This document shows, in pieces, positions 34,135 through 46,337 of a stretch of 64,000 nt of DNA. Below the pieces are notes generated by a model. That model saw only the letters and a list, made by a program, of their open reading frames with translations, did not search any database and had not been told where the DNA came from. The stretch is from Cercospora beticola (lineage: Eukaryota; Ascomycota; Dothideomycetes; Mycosphaerellales; Mycosphaerellaceae): the NCBI RefSeq assembly GCF_033473495.1, contig NC_088942.1, positions 2,480,001 through 2,544,000 of the forward strand. The letters are read 5' to 3'. Position 1 is the stretch's first letter. Each line of letters begins with the position of its first letter. A program made the position numbers and the translations under genes.

Positions 34135-34877
34135 AATTTGAGCTTGTGAGAACTTGTTGTCTGTGTCGATGCCGCGCGACTGTCTTATAAAGGCAGATCG
34201 TGCTTAGTGCAGATCGAAGATGGAAGGACTTCGGTAGCGGACGAAGGTGGAGGAGGACAATGTTGAGCGGTGACGAGGTTGGGGAGTGGGATATCTGTGA
34301 TACTTCAGCAAGTGGTGAGGAGAGAGCGGTGACACATCATCAACGTTCTCGATCGTCATTAAATCGGATCATGTGCGGTGGTGCAAGAGTGATACAGTCG
34401 TGTTGCTGCAGTGTCTGGTCAGCCACAATGGAAAGTTTTGCCTGTTCGAGGCTCTGTGCCTGAGACGAACGTGAGGGGTCGCCAATCAGATGTGAGCTCG
34501 AAATCAGCTCTCAGGTGACCACGATGCATCCTTTGATAATCGACAGCAGACGCGTCTATCGGAATTTGATAAGTCCAGAGAGCGACTTGGCCCCGGTATA
34601 AGTAGAGAGCGAAACTGCGGACATATAGTGGCTCTTGAACGCAATCCCACAGCGAGGCGGATGTTGCACTCTAGCAATCTTGGGGATGTGAGCAATGGTG
34701 ACCAAGCCTCCACTGCTGGCCCGAGTGATATTACAATGTTGTACATATTGGCCGCATTTGCAGTTCTGTATCCTGTCTTTTGCTAGCCAAGCCGCGACCG
34801 TGTCCAGCGCCTAACCCGAGCACATCCCGTGAAACGCAGGTCGCAAGCCGCAACGTGAGAAATTGACTGTGTCGCGA
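34135..34877. other. Intergenic region, nothing recognised
   Basis: This lies between the promoter of the F-box-like gene and the 3' end of the UBR-box gene. No coding signal is seen. Confidence 0.4.
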
Positions 34878-36425
34878 TCAATAACCATCTTGCTCTTTTC
34901 TGCCATCGCCCTGTACTGCACTAGTACTCGCGCCAGCGGCGGCATCTCGCTGCGCAGCCTCATCGCCTCGGAGCTTCGCAAAGTATGCCTTGATATCCTC
35001 AGCACCGACAGCTTGCCCACTCTCCGCAAATGGCTGGAGGAAGGCCTTAACTTTGTCTCGGACGTGATTGTACGCCATGACGCCCTCAATGGCTCTGACG
35101 CGATCCATTGACGACAAGGCCGCCTCACCACGATCAAGTAAGGACCCGGAATTCACACTGCGCCCACCAACGGAGGCATTCTCGTTGTGGTCGGATTCTG
35201 AAACTGGCGGCTCGTACGCTTCCTCCTCCTCGAGCAGTTGAGGGTGCTTGGACAGGCGCGGGAAGCACTCGACGCATTTGCAGAGGTGATCACGGAAATC
35301 CTCCTTGAGGAAGAGCGATATTGGAGGTGAAGTCGCTGCAGGCAGCGAAGCGTGTTTGGGAGCCGAAGTGCCATTCGTGGCCGGTTTGGTATCGGTGTCC
35401 GTTTCTGGCGGTGCAGAGCCCTGTGCTTCGTCCTCCGACTTGAGCTTCTTATTGCTCTCCTGCGAGTCCTCTGCGTCCTCGGCTTTTCTCTTGCGATTGT
35501 CGTCGGTATTTGAAGACACTGAGCGCTGTGCGATCTCTCCATGGGCGTTTGCCATCAGCGCGGCATTCGCGGGCAGTCCAGCTAAGAAGCCAGCGGTGCC
35601 CGCGTATTGCTTGATCCAAGGATACGCGCTCACGCATTTGTAGCAGATGAAATGGTCGAAGTCGTCCTCTGCGGGGAAGCCCGAAGGCAGAGGCGGTTCA
35701 TCTGTCTGTGCTGCAGTTGTCCCGTTCTCTGCAGCATTTTCTGTAGCTTCCTCAACCTCTTCTTTCACAGTGTCCAATCCGCCATTGGTCTCTGGTTTTG
35801 TCTCGACGCGCGGCTCATGCTTGATCCTGGGCAAACCCATTAGGCATTCAGGATGCCACCAATCTTCACCGCAGCCGCCATCTTCCACATGTCCCAGCCC
35901 TAGACACTGGAACATGGTGCCCTTTTCCTGCTCAGGATCGTAATCCTCACTGCAACCGCAGAACTTGCCCTCGAAGTTCTGATCATACTTGTTGCCTTCT
36001 CTGGCCTTCTCCCCAGTCACGCCGCCCTTTTGACCAGTCTCTGCGTTCGTGCGGAGCGTGCATGGTGTACCAGAGGTTTCAAATCTCGTTGTCCCGCAGT
36101 CGCAGACAAAATCTCGTTTCGTGAACAGCTCGACCAGGTTGTGCTCGCCATGACAGCTGATACTGCAGCTATAGCACACTCCGGCGGGTGTGAACTGCTG
36201 GTGAGGCGAGGCGGGCGGCGGTGTACAGGTCAAGCAGGCGTATATCGATTGTCGTAGCGGTCCAAGGGGCTTTGTGCATGTGTCGAACTGATAGGGAAGT
36301 GCCTCACGTGCATCTTCCTCGAGAGCCAGCTGCGAGGCGATGTATTGCTGTGCGGTTTGTGAGGTCTCGGATGCCTGGGACATGCTGTTGGAGCGATGCA
36401 GACTGCCGTTAGTAGGTGCAGCCAT
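34878..36425 (-). CDS. mlo2: UBR-box and PHD-type protein (UBR7 / Mlo2 family)
   Basis: A single exon of 515 residues. A UBR-type zinc box covers about residues 49-125 (CTKPLGPLRQSIYACLTC, GVCYSCSISCHGEHNLVELF, FVCDCGTTRF). A PHD-like finger follows near residues 150-205 (KYDQNFEGKFCGC, FQCLGLGHVEDGGC, EDWWHPECL), then a further pair of Cys residues (HFICYKCVSAYPWI). A polar, acidic linker with a possible nuclear signal (DNRKRKAEDAEDSQESNKKLK) leads to a helical C-terminal part. This order is that of human UBR7 and fission yeast Mlo2, putative E3 ubiquitin ligases that act on chromatin. No HECT or RING domain is present, as usual for the family. Confidence 0.92.
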   Translation of the reverse strand: MAAPTNGSLHRSNSMSQASETSQTAQQYIASQLALEEDAREALPYQFDTCTKPLGPLRQSIYACLTCTPPPASPHQQFTPAGVCYSCSISCHGEHNLVELFTKRDFVCDCGTTRFETSGTPCTLRTNAETGQKGGVTGEKAREGNKYDQNFEGKFCGCSEDYDPEQEKGTMFQCLGLGHVEDGGCGEDWWHPECLMGLPRIKHEPRVETKPETNGGLDTVKEEVEEATENAAENGTTAAQTDEPPLPSGFPAEDDFDHFICYKCVSAYPWIKQYAGTAGFLAGLPANAALMANAHGEIAQRSVSSNTDDNRKRKAEDAEDSQESNKKLKSEDEAQGSAPPETDTDTKPATNGTSAPKHASLPAATSPPISLFLKEDFRDHLCKCVECFPRLSKHPQLLEEEEAYEPPVSESDHNENASVGGRSVNSGSLLDRGEAALSSMDRVRAIEGVMAYNHVRDKVKAFLQPFAESGQAVGAEDIKAYFAKLRGDEAAQRDAAAGASTSAVQGDGRKEQDGY

Positions 36426-37283
36426 CGTGTGCTGCTTGCCGTGGATTTAGATGTCTTTGACGACCGAATGTGTGGAGGCGGAGATGGAGATGGAGACGCG
36501 ACGCCTCTCGCGAAACAAGCGCGCTGCCCCATTTCGGCAGACCTTCCGCGTCGGCTCACTCGCCCGATCCCCGCGCTTCTCTTCCTCCAAAACATTTCCC
36601 TTCATTCTCACATGTGAGGGACAATGTAATAGTGCTCGAGCTGCGCTTCATGTCTTGTTCGTGCTACCGTACGCCCTGACTTCAAAGTCTTTCCTTCGTT
36701 CGTTTCTGCAAGCCGGCCTGTACAGGGGAAGTTCAGGCTTGCCACTCTGCCTCCGCTATGCCCGGGGAAACGAATATACCAGCATCGATCTGGCCAGCAT
36801 GATCAACAGCGTCATCATTGTCACCTTCATCCTGACGGTACTTTGTACTGGTACGTCGTCGTGTTGACAGACGGATCCTAGCTTGCCTATTGCTTCCGCC
36901 GTTTCAAAGATCCCGTCTGATATCTCGAACTTGTCCAAATCAGGAAGCTGGATAAAGAGACTCCACAATACCCCGACGACTCGCCACATGGTTTGTTGAT
37001 GCCCTTCTTCTCCTTGCAGAATCCTGTGCTCTCCATGCACGGCACAACGGCTCCAGAGACATCGTCGGACTACGGCATGGATTATCCCTGCTTCCATTGC
37101 TCCGCGCCGACAGTTCACCTCACCCGGCACTTGCAAATAGGTGCGGTCCAGTGTTCGATCTCAATAAGGCAGGAGTATTAATGACATCCTGCCTATCTAC
37201 AGACGAGATCGAACTGTGAAAGAAATAAGAAGGCAGCGATGAGAGAGCCTCCTTTTACACACTCCACACACCGTTGACCTGCA
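36426..37283. other. Intergenic region upstream of the amidase gene
   Basis: It holds the divergent promoters of the UBR-box gene and the amidase. A hydrophobic short frame at 36799-36867 was considered as a secreted-protein exon and not accepted. Confidence 0.4.
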
Positions 37284-39030
37284 ATGAAGTTGTCGGCACT
37301 TACCCCGCTGCTGCTCAGTGGCCTTGGAACATGCCAAACATGGCGCCACACGAACGCGACTACTTTGGAAGCTTTTCCGTCCTTATTGGAGACTGATTTG
37401 CAAGACCTTTCTGCTGGGTTAGAAGCAGGTTTGTTCACGAGTGTGGACCTAGTCCGAGCATATACCGCGCGTGCGCTGGAAGTCAACGGCACCCTAAATG
37501 TGGTGACTGAATTGAACCCGGAGGCGGAGGCCATTGCGGCTACATTGGATGCTCAGCGAAAGAATGGAACCGTTCTTGGGCCACTTCACGGCATTCCGAT
37601 CCTGATCAAGAACAACATAGCGACAGCCGACCAAATGAATAACACTGCCGGCTCGTGGTCATTATTGGGTGCGAAGGTACCACGAGATTCAACAATGGCG
37701 GCTAAGCTTCGCGAAGCAGGTGTTGTCATTCTTGGAAAGACCAATCTGTCTCAATGGGCGAACTACAGGTCCGACAACACCAGCAATGGCTGGAGTGCTT
37801 ATGGTGGGCAGACTTATGGCGCTTACTTTCCAGAACAAGACCCTAGCGGAAGCTCGAGTGGCAGTGGCGTGGCGAGCTCGATTGGTCTGGCGCTGGCGAC
37901 ACTGGGCACCGAAACAAGTGGTAGCATCCTCAGTCCTAGCGATGTGAATGGCCTTGTGGGTATCAAGCCGACCGTGGGACTTACCAGCAGATATCTTGTC
38001 ATTCCGATAAGTGAACATCAAGATACAGTAGGACCAATGGCCAGAAGCGTCAAGGATGCTGCACATGTCTTGCAGGCGATCGCAGGACCAGACCCCAACG
38101 ACAACTATACGTCCGCATATCCCTTTCAAAGTGCTCCAGACTATGTTGCCGCATGCACTAAACAGTCTCTGGCGGGTAAGTCAATACAGGTCTCATCTCG
38201 TGAAAATTCTGTCTCTAATGTGACCGCTGTCTACAGGAGCAAGAATCGGAGTTGCCTGGAACGTTCTGGACATTCTGGGTAGTCTTACTGACCAGCCGGT
38301 CCTCGATGCATTCCAACAGGCAGTCAAAGATATCGAAGCTGCTGGCGCCACGATCGTCAGCGCGAACTTCACCGGTCTTGCTGCCTGGCTCAACGATACT
38401 ACTGGCGATACAGTGCTCAGCGCTGACTTCGAGGTCGGGCTGGCGCGATACCTGTCTCAGCTCACTTACAACCCGCAGGAAATATATAGTCTCGCAGATC
38501 TACGCAGCTGGACACAAGAAAATGAGTATCTGGAGGACTGGCCTGAACGTGATACCGCAGTGTGGGACGACTTCATTGCCAACCAAACCTGGAACAACAC
38601 CGATCCACGGTTCTGGCCGGCCTATCAAAGCAATCTCTACTATGGTGGCGAGGGTGGCATCCTAGGTGCTTTGCGGCGAACCAATACCAGCGCGGTACTT
38701 CTGCCTACGCAGCTCAGCCCAGCAATTCCTGCGCTTGTGGGCAGTCCTGTTGTCACAGTACCTATGGGCTTCTATCCCTATGACTGGAATGTGACGATGA
38801 ACGGCTTTGGCAACCTTGTGGCGTCTGGGCCACATATTCCGTTTGGGCTGAGCTTCATGGGCGATCTGTGGAGCGAGGAGAAGTTGATCGGGTATGCGTA
38901 TGCGTACGAGCAGAGAACACAGCATAGAAAGAGGGTCCTGCCTTATGTAAGGCCGAACGTGGAGATCAGAGACGTGGTGCTTCGCATTGAAGTTGGCAAA
39001 GCCAATTCTGAGCATCGTGACCTGAGATAG
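37284..39030 (+). CDS. Secreted amidase (amidase signature family)
   Basis: Two exons, 37284..38175 and 38237..39030, give 561 residues; the 61-base intron runs from GTAAGT to TCTACAG. Residues 1-18 look like a signal peptide ([18 protein letters not shown]). The amidase signature is complete: catalytic Lys in [12 protein letters not shown], the Gly/Ser-rich loop [20 protein letters not shown] with the cis-Ser, and the nucleophile Ser region [11 protein letters not shown], followed by [11 protein letters not shown]. Several N-glycosylation sequons (NGT, NNT, NDT) support secretion. Such enzymes hydrolyse amide bonds of small molecules; the substrate is unknown. It is the last core-type gene before the gene-poor stretch and the repeated NLR cassette. 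Confidence 0.93.
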
Positions 39031-40840
39031 TGCTTCGAGGCACATGTATACCTCTGATCATTGCGTTTGCTCCGATCCGAGAGCCCAAGCTGCGGCATAT
39101 AGCTGCATATCGCATCCGCTTACATTGCAGCACCACACATTTTAGCGTTACTTGGCTCAGCTGGCAACCTGAAGATCTCCCAAGTAGGTCCCGGATATTC
39201 GTCGTGGCTTACGAAGGCCGAGCCTTCAGCTCATCAGCTCTGCTCGGTCTGTCGTGAGACAGAATACGGGCAGCCGCAGCAATGCACTATTGGTGCGAGG
39301 TATCGGAACAAGCTGTACCAGATCACACCAGTTCACGTTCCACTAGCTTGCGTACGTGATCCGGGGCTGAGGTTACACACGCAACTTTTCGAGCTCATTG
39401 ATACGTATATCACGAAGCTGACAAATTCATGACAGCGCATGGTGGCAGGTACAGATCTCCATGTATCCACGAGAACATCGAACAGCTTCGGCTGCAAGTC
39501 TGAGCATCGTGAATATCGCTCTGGCAATTTTGGTGGCGTTCTTCGCTGCGGTGTCCCCAGCACACAGCACTGCAGGAGTATCACCCGGCAAGGCTGTGGA
39601 GAAGATCCCCAGACAGTCGCCAGGGCCAGACGCGCTGCCATGCAGCATGGTCCCCTTCAGTTGCTAGTGCGGCAAAACATGAGACTTGTGGCTCCGCGAA
39701 GGACTATCGTGATAGGTGAACAGCAACCGATTAGCGAGCTGGTGGGCCGCCGCGTTGGATGTACATCTCGCGATGTTCTTCATTCGTCTTGAGTCACTCT
39801 CGGTCTCCTCCAATACCTTTTGTCTCTCTGGAGTCCTCTGGGTCCAGATCACTGTGCTGTTTGTTCTCTATCACCTGTCAATAAGAGGCTGCATGCTGGT
39901 GCCCATCTTCAATCCACTCAGGTTCATCTCGATGCGAACTGGACGCAGGCCTGTACGGACAACACAGAATGCAAGTGCAGGAGACATCGATCTCTTTCAA
40001 TGTCATCTGTGTCCTGGACATCAAACCAGACCGGTGCGTTGAAGGGATTCATGTCGAGCGGCGTCGATCAGGGATCGCATATCTGTACCGTACGCAATGT
40101 GGTAATACTGGACAAGACTCCCATTCATCGGCGAGACGTTCGGCACTGAAAGAAGAAACTCAGAATCGGGCATTACGAAGTTTGCGAAGATGCTTGCAAT
40201 TCTGTCCTACTCGGCTGAGCGCTTGACAAGCGTCGACAAAGAATTCAACTCCCCGGCGAAAAGGGCCTTACGTTGCGATATGTGCACAGAGCACGAGGAC
40301 TCGAGGCCATTGTCGGGCAGCAATAGCTTATGGTCGGAGCATGCAGCTGATCTCTACCAATCTAGACCACACGCTGTAAGCCACTGCCGATGCCGCCGAT
40401 TGAGCAACGACGACACTCCGTGATCTCTGGAGAGGCGCTGGCTACTTTCCCCGAACATACAAGCTCGGTACTGTACAAGAGTCAGCCGCCGAGATCTATG
40501 GGTTGTGCGCAACTAAAACGAACCTTTCGATGTCGCCAGACACGCCCATTGGATTGGTAGAAAATGAGAAAACCCTTCCGATACGCCGGCAACCATTGAT
40601 GCAAGGATGCACCATACCGCATGTGGCACGTCTGAAACTAGTGTCAGGTCAGCTCGACTCAACACGATGAACGGCATCTCTCATGATCTTACACAAATCT
40701 TTCTGCTAACAGGAACTCAAGCAACGACATATCCAAACCTTGACAACCGAATTGAGGCTCCGTCAAACTACAGTACATGTGGCAATGCCAGAAGCAGTCG
40801 AGCGTACATCGAGCCGGCGACCGCATCGCCATCGGCCCAG
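39031..40840. other. Gene-poor stretch at the border of the accessory region
   Basis: Many short overlapping frames on both strands but no recognisable protein, apart from the weak small frame at 39461-39667. It may hold decayed sequence. I see no long repeat. Confidence 0.4.
39461..39667 (+). CDS. Possible small membrane or secreted protein of 68 residues
   Basis: A 68-residue frame with a hydrophobic segment IVNIALAILVAFFAAVSPA after a short basic N-terminus, then a polar tail with two Cys (ALPCSMVPFSC). It could be a signal peptide or signal anchor. There is no homology that I recognise and no neighbouring support, so chance is a real alternative. Confidence 0.22.
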   Translation: MYPREHRTASAASLSIVNIALAILVAFFAAVSPAHSTAGVSPGKAVEKIPRQSPGPDALPCSMVPFSC

Positions 40841-41074
40841 CTAGACGCCATTGTCCTGCCCAGCGTCCGAGTTCTCGGTCTTCTGATATTTTCCGGTGTC
40901 GTACAGTACGTCTTTCCATTGTGTAGCGTTCAGCGAACTACCACCCTGGAGGATGATGTCGCCCTTTGGGATTGGCAAGATCTCGTTGCACGAAGAGCGA
41001 TCCGCTTGTGTGCGATTGTCTTTGTCTAGAGGCATGATGGACTTCCATGTTTGGACGGCGTTATTGGTAGCCAT
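40841..41074 (-). CDS. Small GGSSLNA-motif protein, copy S1
   Basis: A frame of 77 residues starting at MATNNAVQTWKS. Its centre IPKGDIILQGGSSLNATQWK is followed by DVLYDTGK. The same core recurs at 52604-52807 (copy S2) as VPKGGLMLQGGSSLNATAWK followed by HVYHDTSK, so selection rather than chance has kept it. No signal peptide or membrane helix is present. The upstream frame remains open to 41164, so a longer N-terminus is possible, but the S2 alignment (TWKS versus PWKS near the start) supports this ATG. It lies on the same strand as the CorA-like gene, about 3.3 kb away, with a diverged copy between them. I do not recognise the family. Confidence 0.55.
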   Translation of the reverse strand: MATNNAVQTWKSIMPLDKDNRTQADRSSCNEILPIPKGDIILQGGSSLNATQWKDVLYDTGKYQKTENSDAGQDNGV

Positions 41075-43005
41075 CTCCAGTCTGTGTGCTACCAGCCAGT
41101 ATGCCGTCAAGTCGGTGCGCTGTTGCGTGGGCGACTGTACTGCCTGCTGTTCGGGGGCCTGCACTTAGAGGAAGCACTCTGGATGACGCGGGGTAGTGTG
41201 AGGGACAAGTTGGAAGATATGCAAAGAGAAGAGACGGCGGGATAGAAGATATATGGATGCGACACCACCAGCCGGGAACGAAGGTATGAACTGGGAAATC
41301 GTGCTGACGAGTTAACTCCAGCGCAACTAACGCGGGATGGCATCGGAAATGGCAGCAAAGAGCAGAATTGGCAATACATGATGAAGACGGCATCGCACGA
41401 ACAACACGCTCCATGCTTGACAGCTGCAACCCTACCTCTTTGCGAGCGAATGAGCCAGGCTCCACGTTTCAGAGTTGAGATGAGATGCGATGATGCCTGA
41501 CTTTGCTGCCAAGATGCTCAAGCAAACGACATGGGCTTGTCGTGGAATATGAATTCATGGCCTGCAACGACCTCGAGAGGCGAATGCAGCAACTAAGGAG
41601 TTGTGAGAGCTCGTGTACCAGCCACACATGTGCCGGCCCCCAACCAAACAGGACCGTGCGCTCCGTGGTGCTGGAACAATGGAAGGTCATGCGACTACAA
41701 TGCAAGCGTGTATGCCTACCGAGCTCGATGCAGTCATGGAGAGGTCCGCGATGCGATCGCGGTCCCGACTTCGTCGCTCAACTCCGTACCAATACCAGGC
41801 GTAAGCGCCCACACACGGCCGAAAAGGATCATGCGTCTCGATAGAAATGCAAGGTACACCAATCGCTCACCGCCACTGTGACTGGAACTGGATAGCACCG
41901 AAGTGTTCGGCCCCATCGAACCGGCTCTGGACACAGCTGTCGGCGAGACAGCGACGACGCTGCATAATCTCGCTAACGGAGCACAGAACTGCCAGAGATT
42001 CACGTCCTTTCCCAGGACAGAATCATGCCTCGACGGGCCAAGACCTGCTCCAACGACGCTTGCGCTTGTCCAACAAAGTGCAGACGCAGGGCGCGAAATC
42101 GTGTCACACTGCATTTGCAAAGCACTGGTCATTCGGAAGTGGACTAATACACCACACTGGTTGAATGTGATCTGTCCTATTACCACGAACGATGCCCAAA
42201 ATAATTCGTGTTTCCATGCCCACCGGATGAGCTGTCGTCGGAAGTGGGGCAATCTGAATCTTTGGAGCTGCTTGGGACACGTCGTAGCGAGCTCGTATCG
42301 GAGCCACCTCTGAGCGAAAGGTCGGCATTGAAAGCCATCTGCTGGCGCAAAGAACGTACCGACCCAGTGCCCGGGTTGACGATGATGCCAATGCGGCGGT
42401 CTGCATCGGAGACCCACCTACCAGCTTAGCATGCCATGGCACAGATGGGAGAACTGCACGCATGCGCCTAAGCGCCCTTTGGGAAACAGTGGCATGGTGG
42501 TGATAGACATGGCTTGCAGGTTCGAGAACGGCGCTCTGCATGTGAAATTCTCTGCAAGATCGCGTCGCCCACACTTCTTGGTCAATCATGACGTGTGATG
42601 TCAGCACCCACAGTCGAAGGAACGTGCCCCCGATATCCGGGCTCCTCTATCGCGCAGGAACCTTGCAGGAGGCGCCCGTGACTCATTCATTACCGAAGCT
42701 GTGGTGCAAACCAAAGACTGATGATGAACGCGGCAACACTCCGGGCAGGCTAAAGACTGTCGTGAGTGAAGTTCGTGGCACTGATGGAATCGCGAAAGCA
42801 ATTCGAGGAGGTAGTAGGCACTCGGACGCGAAGTAAGGCGGCATCTGCATCCACAAAAAGATGCGAGGAAGACGCTCGAAGTGTCCTTAGCGAAGAGATT
42901 CGGCAATGAGCCCCCGGTACCTGCATGCCTGCCTCGTCAATGATCAATTTTCTACGCGAACCAGATCTTTTTCTATGCGCCTGTTGGGATGAAATAACAG
43001 CAGTA
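41075..43005. other. Gene-poor stretch, possibly decayed
   Basis: The longest frames (minus strand 41734-42417 and 42104-42607) overlap each other in different phases and show no motif. I cannot assign a gene; remnants of an older cassette unit are possible but I could not demonstrate them. Confidence 0.35.
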
Positions 43006-43305
43006 TCAGTCTCCATCAACACGCATCAGTACGTGACCACAGTCCAACGACGCCTGCAACGATATGCCTCGCGGCGGCCAACACAATTCGCCTATACCGA
43101 CCGGTCCCGCTTCCCCACACTTGAACCCTAGGGTTTTCGGTGCATGTCGGCGTTCGTAGTAGATCGTCCCCCACACTCTTGCGCTTAGGCTGGAGCCACC
43201 AGCAGGCATGAATTGTCGGTTTGGTACGTGGGCTTTACTGGCGGCAGAGCGAGGAGCAGTGGTCTGTAAGCTCTCGTTTGTGCCGTTGAATAGCGGCAGT
43301 GACAT
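43006..43305 (-). pseudogene. Diverged GGSSL-motif copy (S4), possibly decayed
   Basis: A 99-residue frame carries PAGGSSLSARVWGTIYYERRH, which matches the core of S1 and S2 (GGSSLNATxWKxVxxDT) at the GGSSL and W positions but not in the flanks. The frame then runs on into unrelated sequence. This looks like an old, degenerate member of the small-protein family; it may or may not be expressed. Confidence 0.35.
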
Positions 43306-44345
43306 GAGCTCCTTCTACGGCTACCCGAGATCCTTCGGCGCCATGGTTGGTCTAGGGGCCGCCGTTCCGGAACTGGACGTGATCATAGCATCTGTTCAGG
43401 TGTGACAATATCAGCGGTTGACGAGATGCTGCTTAGCATAGGTCGGACGATGAGCAGGGCTTCGTCAACACCTCAGCAGAGGACCGATGACTTCGCGCAC
43501 TTTTGACTATGTGTTGCATCATCGCCGCTCTCCTCGACTTGTGAAGGGCATTGTACTGCAGCTCTGAGAGTCCAGCGGAGGTGGCTTTAATTTCCTGGCG
43601 CTGTCGTACCGGAGTGACGTGTCAAACGAAGTGATGGGGCAACGCCGCTGCACGCGGTCAGACACACTCACGTGAGTCAAGAAATGAGCGGCATACTTCC
43701 AGACTGGGGACTGAGCTCCGTGTCTGATACCTGTTTCCCACGGTAGCAGGCATGAGTCTGCGCAGCACAAGTTGTACAGCCACAGCAGCTGACTGCAACA
43801 TGCAGCTCCCAGTCTGGTGTAAAGACGCAGGCCGAGTGCCTGTCCTGAGCATGCATGTAGGATCATGGCGCGTGGCGCTGATCGCCCGGACGGCTTCCGC
43901 GAGGTACGCTAAGCGCCTGAAACGACGAAGGGATCGTGCAGACAGTGACAATCCCAGCGGCTTCTGGAGCCGTGGGCAAGCCAGACCATGAGATAGGTCG
44001 CCCGACTTTTCCCACTTTCTGAGGTACCAGCCCGATTCGTGAAGACTTGGCCAGCAGCCATGGCAGAATTGTTCTGTGATGATGCAGTGACACTTCGTAC
44101 TTTCGTACACGATAGGAGCGCACAGCGAGGGCCAACCCTCGCGGCCGCGACCACGTCCATGACCGCGATAGCCGAGGAATGAAGAGCTTGGTTCCGGCCA
44201 CTCCCATCTGAACTTCTGCCATCGCGTCTATCGAGCCAGCCGCTGTTATGAAGTGCTTGCCATTGAATTTGGCGCATTCGAAAATGATATCGCGGTGATG
44301 ATCCTGAGTGCGAGACCTCATTGCTGTTGGTAAAGATCAGGAAAG
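43306..44345. other. Gene-poor stretch downstream of the first CorA-like gene
   Basis: Minus-strand frames at 43658-44349 overlap in all phases without a motif. No confident gene. Confidence 0.35.
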
Positions 44346-46051
44346 TCATCGTGACCTATTGACTGCCTTTCGGCGTTCGTTCCTGAGAAACACTTTCGTT
44401 GGCAGAAGGTACGCAAGTAATGTCACACCCAAGAGGGGAACGGCTACTGCAAACCAGATCCAGATCGAAAGGCCCTCGCCGACTTCTTTGAAGTTCATGC
44501 CAAAGAGTGAAGTCGCGAAAGATAGTGGAGCGTAGAAGAATGCTACGAAAGTAAGCTTGCCAATACGTTCCGTCTCAGAGGCTTGATCCCGTGCGTCTGC
44601 TATCGAAGTACTGTTCATCAACAGATTGATGGCCTCGTGGCTTCGATCATGATGTTGTTTTGCCCTTTTCAACAGGTAGTCCAGATCGTTGTGGAACGTC
44701 TCCATCATGAACTCAGCATGGGGCCTGGCATCAGCATCAGGGGATTTTGGCCACTTGCGATTCTTTGTATTCTCCAATGCCATTGCAATCTCTTCTAGTT
44801 GCAATGTATGTCGTGACAAGATTTGCTTCAGGTAGCGTAGGACTGGGAAAGCTGCGTAACTGTCATTCTGCTCATGCATGTTGAGTTTTTCGTGCATCAA
44901 GTTCAGGAACTGGTTGTGAGATGCAGCGACGAGCGAGAAGACCTCACTCAAAGCATAAGCTGGATCGTTCGCCATGAGTGCCAGTCTTAAAGATCTCCCA
45001 TAATGCTGATCCAGAAGTCCGATTGATTCTGGGCATTTTCCATTTGCAAACCCTCTCCGACTTCCCACTAGCAGATGAGGCTTCAGTGCCAGCATTGGCC
45101 GATGCGATACGATTGGTGCGAAGTGTAATAGAGGTTCGCTAAATTTGTGAGTGCCGGTACGCCATGGCTTTACAGAAGCTACATCTCGATCCTCGTGGAG
45201 ACTTTTGCCAGCATCGCTCCAGATTAAGACTAACATTTCGCAAGCAAGTCAGTCAAAAACGTAAGTTCTGGCGTGCTGCAGCCTACCTATCCAGCCTGAC
45301 TTCAAAAGGTGGAGACAGACCGTGATTTGCTGTTCCAGAACGAATGTCTCGTTGTCCACGACGTGGCAAGGTCTTACGATACTGTCACCAACCTCGTGAC
45401 TCTGGCCACTCTTGAGGCTTCTGATGTACTGTATCATGCCTGCATCCACCTTGGCACGCAAGTCTTGCACATCTTGCGTTACGCGATCTCGCGTTGCGAT
45501 CGTCATACAGGAGAACTGGAAGATGTGCCAGGAGGATGAGGGCAAAACAGGTGTCGCAAATCTCCCTAGAGATCGATTTTCTTGATCATGGAAGTCGAGA
45601 TGACGACTGAAGAACACTGGGTCGACCTGATACTTGCTGCCGAGAGCCTTAATCCATTGCTGGGAAGGGAAGCCTTTCAAGAAGACTAGCTGCCGAATGT
45701 TCTGCCTCGATGTCAGAGGCGGCTCATTCTGTAATTCCAGCGGTGTCTTGATGTCCCGCAGCGTGGGATGTCTATGATGGGCATCGGGGCATAAATCATA
45801 AATGGTCACGAAATTGTCCTGCCGCTGATGTAGAAAGCGTATCTTCAAGAAATGATGTAGGCTGTTGACTGTTTCTCCATCACCGGTGGGATAATTTGCG
45901 AGGTCAGAGATGAGTTGTGTATAGTCGTCGGGTGAGACTGCATGTGTCCACGTTAGTGAGGATCCATTCTTGATGGTTACACAAGCGTAGCAGGTTGAGA
46001 TAGAGGTGTAGACTCACGGTCCGAGCCGCTCCGCTTGGCAGGGCTAGACAT
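44346..46051 (-). CDS. CorA-like two-helix membrane protein, cassette copy 1
   Basis: Three exons, 46051..46018, 45937..45287 and 45229..44346, give 522 residues. Introns are 80 bases (GTGAGT, branch ACTAAC, acceptor ATGCAG) and 57 bases (GTAGGC to TGTTAG); the second splits GWI-VLIWSDAG. The N-terminal half is soluble and carries FLKGFPSQQWIKALGSKY and DPVFFSRHLDF, a stretch common to fungal CorA-like proteins. A long helical region follows, then the CorA-type end: a first membrane helix, SLFGMN at about residue 470 and a second helix (IWIWFAVAVPLLGVTLLAYL). In CorA the GMN loop is the pore mouth for magnesium. Whether this protein transports an ion is unknown. It is 286 bases downstream of the NLR on the same strand and paralogous to 53768-55558. 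Confidence 0.85.
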
Positions 46052-46337
46052 GTTCTCGGTGTCAGAGGAGTGCAACAATGAGATCCTCGCAAACATCCAC
46101 GCAATGTCGTGCTATTTTGTACACGACTTTGGTGTGACACAGCATGCTCAGCTGAGCAGACTGAGGCGCGGCCTGCGAGGCCTGCGAAGCCTTGTCGATA
46201 CTTGTCAGGCTGCCCTCATGCATCCCGCTTGTGTCATATGCATGACCTGTCAAGCGAAGCGCATCTCGCAGCGTGGAGCATACGTGGACGACCCAGAGAA
46301 GAAAGCAAATTGATCCTCTATCAGATAACCATTAGCT

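Noticed and set aside
36799..37198. Small secreted protein on the plus strand (hydrophobic start MINSVIIVTFILTVLC, possible 168-base intron)
   Set aside because: The required intron is long for this genome, and the remaining product has low-quality composition and no second line of support.
41734..42607. Large minus-strand frames in the gene-poor stretch
   Set aside because: Two overlapping frames of similar length with no motif; typical of chance in GC-balanced DNA.
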